A DNA stretch of 64,000 bases from Chryseobacterium gilvum (GTDB taxonomy: Bacteria; Bacteroidota; Bacteroidia; Flavobacteriales; Weeksellaceae): contig NZ_JAOTEN010000001.1 of NCBI RefSeq assembly GCF_025628965.1, positions 930,001 through 994,000 of the forward strand, written 5' to 3'. Within the stretch, counting starts at the first letter, position 1, and each line of letters begins with the position of its first letter. The position numbers and the translations under genes are program-made. The notes beneath the pieces are model-generated. The model was not told the DNA's origin. It did no database searches and saw only the letters and a list, made by a program, of their open reading frames with translations. Of the stretch, positions 45,199 to 52,979 are shown in pieces.

Positions 45199-45785
45199 GC
45201 AATATGAATACTTATCTGGCAAAGGTGCTGGAAGTTCCGGTAGAAAAGCTAAGCCTTTGTAATGTACAGTACGAAATAAAAAAAGTTCCGAAAGGAGTAT
45301 TCCTTTTACAGCAAGGTGAAGTCTGTCGAAATACGTATTTTGTTGAAAAAGGCCTTTTGAGGATGTTTTCGATTGATAAAAACGGTAAAGAACACATCAT
45401 CCAGTTTGCCCCAGAGAATTGGCTGATTGGAGACAGAAGCAGTCTTTATTTTAATGAAAAATCAAATTATTTCATCGAAACTATAGAAGAATCTGAAATC
45501 TCTGTGCTTCCCCGCGATTTTTTTAATAAACTGCTGGAAGAATTTCCGAACAGCATTGAGAAAAATGATCTCGTACTCCAGAAACACGTAAAAAGCCTGC
45601 AGGACAGAATCAATTCGTTATTGGGGGAAACCGCCGAAGAAAGATACATGAAATTTACCAAACGGTATCCTGATCTGATGGCAAGGGTCCCGCAGTGGAT
45701 GATTGCTTCCTATTTGGGAATCACACCCGAAAGTCTAAGCAGGGTACGGAAAGAGCTGGCCAGGAAAAACTTTATCGTTGATTAA
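45195..45785 (+). CDS. Crp/Fnr family transcriptional regulator
   Basis: The 196-residue protein has an N-terminal cyclic-nucleotide-binding-like beta barrel (KKVPKGVFLLQQGEVCRNTYFVEKG) and a C-terminal winged helix (WMIASYLGITPESLSRVRKEL). No cysteine cluster for an iron-sulfur centre is visible. The effector is unknown. It overlaps ytxJ by 4 bp and is the last gene of this operon. It may regulate the thiol-stress genes. Confidence 0.9.
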   Translation: MSNMNTYLAKVLEVPVEKLSLCNVQYEIKKVPKGVFLLQQGEVCRNTYFVEKGLLRMFSIDKNGKEHIIQFAPENWLIGDRSSLYFNEKSNYFIETIEESEISVLPRDFFNKLLEEFPNSIEKNDLVLQKHVKSLQDRINSLLGETAEERYMKFTKRYPDLMARVPQWMIASYLGITPESLSRVRKELARKNFIVD

Positions 45786-45797
45786 CTAATAATAAAA

Positions 45798-45829
45798 CTA
45801 TACTGAATATCAATCGATATTCAGTATAG
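45798..45829. terminator. Bidirectional terminator/palindrome between convergent genes
   Basis: A perfect 14-bp inverted repeat (CTATACTGAATATC / GATATTCAGTATAG) has a 4-base loop. It lies 12 bases after the Crp/Fnr stop and overlaps the stop of the minus-strand gene at 45810. No strong T-run follows. Confidence 0.65.
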
Positions 45830-46157
45830 TAATAAGTTTGTTTAGATATTCCTGCTCTTTCAACACTTTTTCGTAAGATTTTTTGGCATATTGAGACGTG
45901 TGCTGATAACCATCCGTATGAAGAAGGTGAGAATCATTTTCTACGAAACCGTCAAAATGAATATATTCATTAATAAATTTATCAATCGTATTCCTTTTAA
46001 TCTCGCATAGCGTACTGTTTTTAATCTTTTGCAGAGAGCTCAGAATAAAAGACCGGTCACCGCTGAAATTAATAATACTGGTGATCAGTTTAAAACGTTC
46101 CTGTGGCATATTGCTTACTTCCTGTAAAACGGTATGCGGTTTATCTTCGAAAATCAT
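45810..46157 (-). CDS. Hypothetical protein, 115 aa
   Basis: This small, mostly helical, soluble protein has no signal peptide and no recognised domain. The N-terminal part (PHTVLQEVSNMPQERFKLITSI) and the charged helical C-terminus give no clue to function. It is a single gene, convergent with the Crp/Fnr gene and 48 bp from the PNPOx-type gene start side. I do not recognise it. Confidence 0.5.
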   Translation of the reverse strand: MIFEDKPHTVLQEVSNMPQERFKLITSIINFSGDRSFILSSLQKIKNSTLCEIKRNTIDKFINEYIHFDGFVENDSHLLHTDGYQHTSQYAKKSYEKVLKEQEYLNKLITILNID

Positions 46158-46205
46158 AGTGATGCAGAGTTTTAAGGCATGGTTATCTTTTTATACTATT
46201 TGAAA

Positions 46206-46712
46206 TTAAATGGTGGCTATTCCTTCAACGCCGTCGGAATTATCGGTTTTATTTCCTGTTACAGCTGCTGCAACGAAGCTTAACAGACTTACCAATTTAC
46301 CTGCTTTCGTATCCCAATAGTACGTTTCTTTTGGTTCTACACGAATAATAGAAACATTGGGGTCATCTTTACCGTCAAACCATGCATTGGCCATTGCAGA
46401 CCATTTATCTTCAATGGTAGATTTATCTTTGTAGATAGAAGCCTCTCCGTATACAGAAAGATATTCTGAATCGCTGTTGTTCATAAAATACAACTGAACC
46501 CTTTTGTCTTCCTTGATTTCAAAATTTTTATTGCTGGTATCGCTGCTGATAAACCAAAGATTCCCGGAATCGTCTGTTTCCTGTAGACCCATCGGACGAG
46601 AGTTGATAGGTAAGGTTTCCAGATCAGTACAAAACATACATATACCGGCTTTTTCTGAAAGTTCTTTGATTTTTTTGATCGCTTCTACGTGAGAAAGATT
46701 TTCTGTTGACAT
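46206..46712 (-). CDS. Pyridoxamine 5'-phosphate oxidase family (general stress) protein
   Basis: The 168-residue split-barrel flavin-binding protein resembles general stress protein 26. Strands with NLWFISSDTSNKNFEIKEDKRVQLYFM and the AYWDTK-like C-terminal region TYYWDTKAGKLV are typical. It may bind FMN or F420-like cofactors. No enzymatic activity is established for this group. A 7-bp dyad at 46769-46786 upstream may be an operator. Confidence 0.85.
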   Translation of the reverse strand: MSTENLSHVEAIKKIKELSEKAGICMFCTDLETLPINSRPMGLQETDDSGNLWFISSDTSNKNFEIKEDKRVQLYFMNNSDSEYLSVYGEASIYKDKSTIEDKWSAMANAWFDGKDDPNVSIIRVEPKETYYWDTKAGKLVSLLSFVAAAVTGNKTDNSDGVEGIATI

Positions 46713-46768
46713 AATAATTAATATTTTGGTGGTTTTGTAAATAAAGAGCCATTACTCTTCTTATAATT

Positions 46769-46786
46769 TACAGATCAATATCTGTA
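46769..46786 (-). promoter_or_regulatory. Dyad upstream of the general stress protein gene
   Basis: TACAGAT-CAAT-ATCTGTA is about 57 bases before the ATG at 46712, and three Crp/Fnr-type regulators are nearby. It is a candidate regulator site only. Confidence 0.3.
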
Positions 46787-46920
46787 TTTTATTTTCACTT
46801 CAAAAATCTAACCAAAAATGTTTCAGATGTTTAATACATAAAACATTATATGAAATATATTGTAAGGTAAAATAAATACAAATTGAATATCAGCAATTTA
46901 AATAATTTTATCCGTACAAC

Positions 46921-46998
46921 ATGAGGAATCTTAAAAAAATAGGTGTAAAAATCTTATTTTGTATATTTATACTGTTTTTTACCATGAATATTAAATAA
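46921..46998 (+). CDS. Possible 25-residue hydrophobic peptide
   Basis: ATG 46921 to TAA 46998 gives MRNLKKIGVKILFCIFILFF plus five residues: four basic residues then one hydrophobic helix, a small membrane peptide pattern. It ends just upstream of the Crp/Fnr start (47025) and could be a leader peptide. Length and AT content mean it may be chance. Confidence 0.2.
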   Translation: MRNLKKIGVKILFCIFILFFTMNIK

Positions 46999-47024
46999 AT
47001 TACGCCATGAAGATAATCAGCTGT

Positions 47025-47621
47025 ATGAAGATTGATGAAGAAATTCTGAGATCTTTCGGAGCCGAAACCAAAACCTACCAGAAAAAAGAAATTATTTTTA
47101 AAGAGGAAGAATCTCCGCTCTATTATTATCAGATTATTTCCGGAAAAGTAAAGGAAAATAATTATGATGAAGACGGAAAAGAATTTATTCAGAATATTTT
47201 AGGTGACGGGCAAAGCTTTGGAGATTTTTCGATGTTTATACAAAAAAAATATCCCATTAATGCGGTCTGCTTAGAACCATGCATTATTTTAAAGCTCCCG
47301 AGAAAAAATTTTGCCGAGCTGCTCAGAATTCACCCTTCCATCTCAGTGCAGATGAATGCGTGCCTCTCACAGCGGCTTTACTACAAGGTAATTATGATGA
47401 AAAGCCTTGCTTCTCAAAACCCGGCGAAACGGCTCTATGGATTAATGGAATATCTTAAAAGTTTTCAGGACTGTGAAGATTCATTTTCATTTCCGGTAGA
47501 ACTTACCAGACAACAGATTGCAGATCTTACCGGGCTTCGTGTCGAAACCGTGATCCGAACTATAAAAAAAATGGCGAATGATAATCTGCTCCAGATTATA
47601 AACAGAAGGATTTTGTACTGA
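47025..47621 (+). CDS. Crp/Fnr family transcriptional regulator
   Basis: The 198-residue regulator has a cNMP-like barrel (KKEIIFKEEESPLYYYQIISGKVKE) and a C-terminal winged helix (LTRQQIADLTGLRVETVIRTIKKM). It is a near paralogue of the gene at 48435, sharing the barrel start and the recognition helix. ATG 47025 aligns with that paralogue. An alternative ATG at 47007 adds six residues. No Fe-S cysteine cluster is visible. The signal is unknown. It is monocistronic. Confidence 0.88.
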   Translation: MKIDEEILRSFGAETKTYQKKEIIFKEEESPLYYYQIISGKVKENNYDEDGKEFIQNILGDGQSFGDFSMFIQKKYPINAVCLEPCIILKLPRKNFAELLRIHPSISVQMNACLSQRLYYKVIMMKSLASQNPAKRLYGLMEYLKSFQDCEDSFSFPVELTRQQIADLTGLRVETVIRTIKKMANDNLLQIINRRILY

Positions 47622-47861
47622 AAAAAACTTATGATCCTAGTCATAAATAGTTTTGGCAGTCGTAGGCTATATTTGAATAATCAATTTATTCACATTTCAG
47701 CTTCATTCGTTTTTCTATGTAAATAAATATTATTGATGTATCAATGACATTTTATTTCCCAAACAGCACTTGTTTTCCAAATAAAAATCAGAAATGATCA
47801 ATATATTATATTTAGAAAAATAAAGAAACTGAAGCTGAATTGATTACGAAAAAAGTAACCA

Positions 47862-48170
47862 ATGAACTATCAGAAAATATTAAGATCGCTTAAATCTGAC
47901 AATTTTATCAGAGTCGTAAAAAATGTAAATCAGTTTGAAGAAGGTTCAATTGTGTATGCAAAAGAAATTACGGAAAATATTTATTTATTATTCATTATTT
48001 TAAAGGATATCAAAATTGAATACATTAAAGTGCAGATTGCACAATTTGATTCTTTTGAAGATATCGGTGTCAGAGAACCTCTTCAGACGATGTTTTATCT
48101 TTCTATAAAGGATAAAAAAGACATACATTATATTGAAAAATATCTGAAATTTCCTCAGAAAGCAGAATAA
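47862..48170 (+). CDS. Hypothetical protein, 102 aa
   Basis: This soluble protein has no recognised domain (MNYQKILRSLKSDNFIRVVK ... QKAE). It lies alone between two Crp/Fnr genes, with a 76-bp gap to a small lipoprotein gene. The upstream 240 bases hold a palindrome TATTGAT-GT-ATCAAT around 47731-47744 but no clear promoter. I do not recognise a function. Confidence 0.5.
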   Translation: MNYQKILRSLKSDNFIRVVKNVNQFEEGSIVYAKEITENIYLLFIILKDIKIEYIKVQIAQFDSFEDIGVREPLQTMFYLSIKDKKDIHYIEKYLKFPQKAE

Positions 48171-48246
48171 TTATTTATTATTCTTGAGATCATAATCTCA
48201 ATATGCTGAAAAACCCCAATTTACACCAAACCATTTAATATATCCT

Positions 48247-48363
48247 ATGAAAACTACCCTTATGCTTATGGCCATTTGTATGTTAAGTGTTACTTCATGC
48301 AGATGCGACATTGAAGAAGACGACGAGCCGAAAAAAGAAGATGTGAGCTCGGTTAAAAAATGA
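48247..48363 (+). CDS. Small lipoprotein, 38 aa
   Basis: ATG 48247 to TGA 48363 encodes 38 residues: a lipoprotein signal with lipobox SVTSC (Cys18) followed by RCDIEEDDEPKKEDVSSVKK. An acidic mature peptide after Cys is typical of Bacteroidetes lipoproteins. No function is known. A long hairpin downstream (48404-48457) supports transcription. Confidence 0.65.
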   Translation: MKTTLMLMAICMLSVTSCRCDIEEDDEPKKEDVSSVKK

Positions 48364-48403
48364 TGCATCATCAGAATTAAAGATAAGCATCATACGAGAG
48401 TGT

Positions 48404-48457
48404 AGAACAGAAGAATACTGTGATCTGGAAAGAATCAATACAGTATTTTTCTGTTCT
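48404..48457. terminator. Long imperfect hairpin/terminator
   Basis: AGAACAG (48404-48410) with CTGTTCT (48451-48457), and inner AATACTGT (48414-48421) with ACAGTATT (48440-48447) and a T-run. It overlaps the 3' end of the minus-strand Crp/Fnr gene. Confidence 0.6.
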
Positions 48458-49028
48458 GTATTTTCAAAACATCATTTTTTTCCATATTTTTTATTACTCT
48501 GATGACCGTTTCTACACTAAGGCCCGTTAAAGAAGCCAGCTGTTGTCTTGTATACGGAATCTGAAATGAAAAGCGAGAATGGTCTGTGTACTGATCCTTC
48601 AAATAATCCATAATGGTTTTAAGCCGGCTTTCGGGGTTTTGAAAAGACATGCTCTGCATCATCAGATATCTGTAATGCATATCCTCAGAAAGTGATAAGA
48701 TAATTCTGTCGTAAAACTCAGGATTTTCTTTGAGAAGCTCCAGATAATTTTGTCTGGACAGCCTTATAATATCGCAGTTTTCAATGGCGACAGCGTTTAC
48801 CGGGTAGGTTTTATTAATAAACAGGGCGGCTTGTGCAATACTGTGGCCTTCATGTAGGATGCCCTGGATAAATTCTTTCCCTTTTTCATTCTGATTATTA
48901 ATTTTCACTTTTCCACTTGCGATCTGGAAATAATAAGCCGGAGAATCTCCTTCTTTAAATATGATTTCATTCGTTTCAAATTTCTTATAATCTCCTCCGT
49001 AAGAAAGCAAAAGATTTTCAATAATCAT
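48435..49028 (-). CDS. Crp/Fnr family transcriptional regulator
   Basis: The 197-residue paralogue of the gene at 47025 has the same barrel motif (FKEGDSPAYYFQIASGKVKI) and winged helix (TRQQLASLTGLSVETVIRVIKNM). It is transcribed in the opposite direction to its paralogue. The last bases overlap the long hairpin at 48404-48457. The 298-bp gap upstream to the next gene holds a plus-strand -7 element at 49283-49290. Confidence 0.88.
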   Translation of the reverse strand: MIIENLLLSYGGDYKKFETNEIIFKEGDSPAYYFQIASGKVKINNQNEKGKEFIQGILHEGHSIAQAALFINKTYPVNAVAIENCDIIRLSRQNYLELLKENPEFYDRIILSLSEDMHYRYLMMQSMSFQNPESRLKTIMDYLKDQYTDHSRFSFQIPYTRQQLASLTGLSVETVIRVIKNMEKNDVLKIQNRKILY

Positions 49029-49282
49029 AGACTCTGAATTAGATAAGGTATGGCCAACAGTCAGTTAAAGCCATATGGATTAGTTTTTTTTAACAACATG
49101 TAAAGAAAAAATAAATTTTGTTAAAAGTAAATTAATGTAATACCACACCGATACCACATGCCTAAAAAATTTTGCAGATTTCTAACTTTAAGCAGTGTAC
49201 AATCCTAAAAAGTCTTTACCGTAATAATAAATTCCGTCTTCCAATTGATTTCAATCATAAAAAGTCAGCCATAAAATATAAT

Positions 49283-49290
49283 ATATTTGA
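49283..49290 (+). promoter_or_regulatory. -7 element before the HTH gene
   Basis: TATATTTG on the plus strand, 37 bases before the GTG at 49327. No TTG at a suitable -33 distance. Confidence 0.45.
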
Positions 49291-49326
49291 CAGATAAATA
49301 ACAATTTTATATATAAAAAACCGACT

Positions 49327-49707
49327 GTGCATTCAAAAAATAAAGAACTTCAGGACTTCGTCAAAAAACCGTTGCAGAAAAATAATTCTCCATCTGCTGA
49401 GAAAGATCATGAGACTCAAGCTGAAAATGAAATTTTAAAACTGGCTAAAGAAAATTCGCCCCGTCTTTTAAATCGGTATAAAACGCTGTATCCTGAATTT
49501 TTTGAAAAATTATCAGCCATACAAACCCATCTTCAGAATTCTGAGCTTATTTTCTGCATTTATCTGAAACTGAATTTTACAACCAAAGAAATCGCAACTT
49601 TCACCTACGTGACACCAAAAGCAATTCAGAACAGGAAAAACAGGATCAGAAAAAAACTGAATATCCCGTCAAGAACAGATATTTATAAATGGTTTGATGA
49701 GTTGTGA
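49327..49707 (+). CDS. Small regulator with LuxR/GerE-type HTH
   Basis: The 126-residue protein has a disordered, charged N-terminus (about 40 residues) and a C-terminal helix-turn-helix (LNFTTKEIATFTYVTPKAIQNRKNRIRKKLNI) of the LuxR/GerE kind, without a receiver domain. The start is GTG 49327. Its function is unknown. It converges with the pdeM gene with no gap (49707/49708). Confidence 0.7.
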   Translation: MHSKNKELQDFVKKPLQKNNSPSAEKDHETQAENEILKLAKENSPRLLNRYKTLYPEFFEKLSAIQTHLQNSELIFCIYLKLNFTTKEIATFTYVTPKAIQNRKNRIRKKLNIPSRTDIYKWFDEL

Positions 49708-50352
49708 TCAGATCTCATGAATTTCGGACTCGGTAAACACATAGAATTTTCCGTTTTTCGGGATATTTTTAATATCCAGCCCGGTAAACTCGCTGAAAGC
49801 CGGAAGGAGAAGCTGTTCTTTAGTATACACAAAACATGGTAGCTTTATTTTCTTAATTGCAGAATTAATTACAAAACCAGGATGAATGTGACCTGTAACC
49901 TGGAACTTAGGATTCGATTTTTCTGTGTCATGCACAAAAAGGATATTGTGCAATTCTAACATTTCAGCCCTGAAATCAAGGCATAATTTTTTTTCTAATT
50001 TTTCAGAGATACGGTCATGATTGCCTTCTACAAGACAAAACTTTATTTCCGGGTATTGATTTTTCCACCGGCAAAATTCATCCACATCAGAATTGTTTCC
50101 TGCATGAAGAAGGTCCCCGACAATAATGAATTTTTCCGGCTTAAAATATTCAATTAAAACCGATAACCGATCCAGGTCACTTTTCATCACCTGGCTCGCA
50201 AGAGCAATCCCGTTTTTACGAAAATGTGCAGTCTTTCCTATATGAAGATCAGACAAAATGAGTGCTTTTTCTTTTTCCCAGAACGCAGCGCGCTGATTGG
50301 TCAGAATAAAATTTTCTTTTTGTATCGTAATGCTTTTCGTAGCAATTTTCAT
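49708..50352 (-). CDS. pdeM: Ligase-associated DNA damage response endonuclease PdeM
   Basis: The 214-residue calcineurin-like metallophosphoesterase has all metal-binding motifs: ILSDLHIGK, IIVGDLLHAGN, LVEGNHDRI and VTGHIHPG. PdeM is the nuclease of a four-gene DNA damage response set with a ligase, an Lhr-type helicase and a metallo-beta-lactamase exonuclease. Here it is the last gene on the minus strand, 26 bp after the helicase. Confidence 0.92.
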   Translation of the reverse strand: MKIATKSITIQKENFILTNQRAAFWEKEKALILSDLHIGKTAHFRKNGIALASQVMKSDLDRLSVLIEYFKPEKFIIVGDLLHAGNNSDVDEFCRWKNQYPEIKFCLVEGNHDRISEKLEKKLCLDFRAEMLELHNILFVHDTEKSNPKFQVTGHIHPGFVINSAIKKIKLPCFVYTKEQLLLPAFSEFTGLDIKNIPKNGKFYVFTESEIHEI

Positions 50353-50378
50353 AATTTAAATCTCAGTTTACCAAAAAA

Positions 50379-52832
50379 TCAATCTTTTATATTTCTTCCC
50401 GATTGCTTGATCAGCCGCTGGATTCTTGCATCAAGATTCTCACTCGATAAGGTCTGCCGAAGGCTGTCTACTTTAATCGGGAAGCTTAAAGGTGTAAAGG
50501 TTTTAGCAAATTTCAGGATAATTTTTGATTTTTCGATCCTTTTAAATGCTTCTACCAAACGCTGTTCCTGCAGCTGCATGTTAAACACTTCAGTATAAGC
50601 CTGTCTTACCAGGAAATGATGCGGATCGTAATCTTCCAATACTTTAAAAATAAGTCCTGCTGAGCTTTGCAGTGATTTATTGGATCGTTGCTGTCCCGGA
50701 AAATTCTGAATAACCATTCCGGAGATCACCGCAATATCCCGGAATTTTCTACGGGCCATTTCGGCAGAATTGATGCTGGAAATAACATCGGTCATCAGAT
50801 TTTCCCTGCTCAGAATTTTTTCTAAATTTTCTTCATTCAAAGGAATTTCCTTATCACTGAATAATTCAAATCCGTAATCGTTCATGGCCATAGAAAAAGA
50901 AATCGGGGCCAGTTTTGAGATTCTGTAGGCAATCAGAGCCGCCATCACTTCATGCACCAGTCTTCCTTCAAAGGGATACATAAATAAGTGATACCCTTCG
51001 CGGTTTTTGATCAGTTCCACTAAAAATTCATCATCTTTCGGGATGTGGGAACGTTCTGCCTGCTTTGCTAATAACGGATGTAAAAATTTCAGTTCTTTTT
51101 CAGAAGCTTTAGGATTTAATGCCCCGGAAAGTTTTTCTCTCAGAAAATGCCCCAGATTTGAACTCAATGGCAGTCTTCCCCCCAAATAACTCGGAGCCAT
51201 CGCTTTACCTTTCGACATTCTTACATATACTGTCATATCTTTGATCATCGCTACTTCTAAAACCCGTCCTGCCAAAATAAATTTTTCTTCTTTTTTCAGT
51301 CTCGAAATAAAATATTCTTCCACCATCCCGATGTAACCACCGGAAATAAACTTCACTTTCAGCATTGCGTCGCTTACAATTGCCCCCATATTCATGCGGT
51401 GAAGCATAGAGATTTTTCTTGAGGTAACTTTGAAAAGGCCATCGTCCATGATGACCACTTTATGATATTCTTCGTAGCTTTTCAACGCGCTTCCGCCGAT
51501 AGTAAGAAAATCTAAAATGCTTTTCCATTCTTCATCGGTAATTTCTTGAAAGGTATAAACCTGTTTAATTCTTTTATATGTTTCATCAGGATAAAAACCA
51601 TCTCCGATCGCTAAAGTCATGAGAAACTGCACCAAAACATCGAAACATAAAACCTGCGGTTCGCGGGGTTCGATTACTTTCTGCTTGACGGCTTCCTTCA
51701 TGGCAGCTACTTCAATAAGCTCTAAAGAATGGGTAGGGACACAGAATATCTTAGAAGTCTCAAAAGGGGAGTGGCCGCTTCTTCCTGCCCGCTGCAGAAA
51801 TCTTGCAACGCCTTTTGCAGAACCGATCTGAATAACGGTATCAACGGGTTTAAAATCTATTCCCAAATCCAGTGACGATGTAGAAACCACTGCTTTTAAT
51901 TTTCCGTTGCTTAGGTTTTCTTCGATCCAGATTCTTAGATGCGCATCAATTGAACTGTGATGAATTGCGATTTGTCCTGCAAAATCCGGATAAGCATTCA
52001 ATAAAAGCTGGTACCACATTTCGCTTTGGCTTCGGGTATTGGTAAAAACAATGGTCGATTTTGATTCTAAAATAATAGGAACCACTTTATCCGCCAGTTT
52101 ATTTCCTAAATGTCCTGCCCAAGGTAAAATCTCTACTTCATCCGGAAAAACAGGAATAATATCAATTTTCTTGTGCTCTTTGGCGGTTATTTTTGTTTTT
52201 TTGAATGCATAAGGAATTAAAACATCCTGCGCTTCATCAAGATTACCAATCGTTGCCGTAATTCCCCATATTTTAATTTTAGGAACGTATTGTACCAACT
52301 GAGAGATGCCTAATTCTACCATCACACCACGTTTTGAGCCTAACAATTCATGCCATTCATCAACAGCTACACAATGCAAAGTATTGAAAAACCGCTGATG
52401 ATTTTTTTGTCCGAGTAATAAATGTAAGCTTTCGGGGGTTACCACAAGAATTTCGGGCATATTTTTAACCTGCTGTTGACGTACTTTCGGATCTGTATCT
52501 CCGTTTCGAACACCAACTGCCCAATCTAAACCGATTTCGTCAATGGCTTCCTGCATGGCTTTGGCAATATCTTTTGAAAGGGATCGGAGAGGGGTGATCC
52601 AAATCATTTTCAGTCCTTTTTTATATTTTTCAGGATGGGTTAAAAAATCTGAAATTAATGCTAAAAAAACCGAAAATGTCTTTCCGAAACCTGTAGGAGC
52701 AATCACCATTCCACTGTATCCATTTCCGAATTTTCTCCAGGTTTCTACCTGAAAATTAAATGGAGCATTGCCTTTTTCCATCATCCAGTTCTGAATGATC
52801 TTAAAACCTTCGGTATTTTCGTAATTGCTCAA
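50379..52832 (-). CDS. Ligase-associated DNA damage response DExH-box helicase (Lhr-like)
   Basis: The 817-residue superfamily 2 helicase has Walker A APTGFGKT, a DEWH box, motif III ITATIGN, and conserved C-terminal motifs (QRAGRSGHSPFETS). It continues into a Lhr-type C-terminal domain of about 400 residues. It unwinds DNA during repair by the ligase-associated set. The ligase gene lies 147 bp upstream on the same strand. The gap is AT-rich and holds no clear terminator. Confidence 0.93.
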   Translation of the reverse strand: MSNYENTEGFKIIQNWMMEKGNAPFNFQVETWRKFGNGYSGMVIAPTGFGKTFSVFLALISDFLTHPEKYKKGLKMIWITPLRSLSKDIAKAMQEAIDEIGLDWAVGVRNGDTDPKVRQQQVKNMPEILVVTPESLHLLLGQKNHQRFFNTLHCVAVDEWHELLGSKRGVMVELGISQLVQYVPKIKIWGITATIGNLDEAQDVLIPYAFKKTKITAKEHKKIDIIPVFPDEVEILPWAGHLGNKLADKVVPIILESKSTIVFTNTRSQSEMWYQLLLNAYPDFAGQIAIHHSSIDAHLRIWIEENLSNGKLKAVVSTSSLDLGIDFKPVDTVIQIGSAKGVARFLQRAGRSGHSPFETSKIFCVPTHSLELIEVAAMKEAVKQKVIEPREPQVLCFDVLVQFLMTLAIGDGFYPDETYKRIKQVYTFQEITDEEWKSILDFLTIGGSALKSYEEYHKVVIMDDGLFKVTSRKISMLHRMNMGAIVSDAMLKVKFISGGYIGMVEEYFISRLKKEEKFILAGRVLEVAMIKDMTVYVRMSKGKAMAPSYLGGRLPLSSNLGHFLREKLSGALNPKASEKELKFLHPLLAKQAERSHIPKDDEFLVELIKNREGYHLFMYPFEGRLVHEVMAALIAYRISKLAPISFSMAMNDYGFELFSDKEIPLNEENLEKILSRENLMTDVISSINSAEMARRKFRDIAVISGMVIQNFPGQQRSNKSLQSSAGLIFKVLEDYDPHHFLVRQAYTEVFNMQLQEQRLVEAFKRIEKSKIILKFAKTFTPLSFPIKVDSLRQTLSSENLDARIQRLIKQSGRNIKD

Positions 52833-52979
52833 ATTGTAGTTTTTTAAACCACGAAAGTCAAAAATTTTTATGCTCTTTACCTTTTAAAGTTTTAAAAGTG
52901 TTGTTCTAAACTTTTTGATCTTTCAGCAGAATCATTTTGAATATCAGCTTTTGTGGCTTTTGCGGTTATATTTATTAAA

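Noticed and set aside
50224..50598. A 124-codon plus-strand frame over the pdeM/helicase junction
   Set aside because: It overlaps two well-supported minus-strand genes and has no start context or domain.
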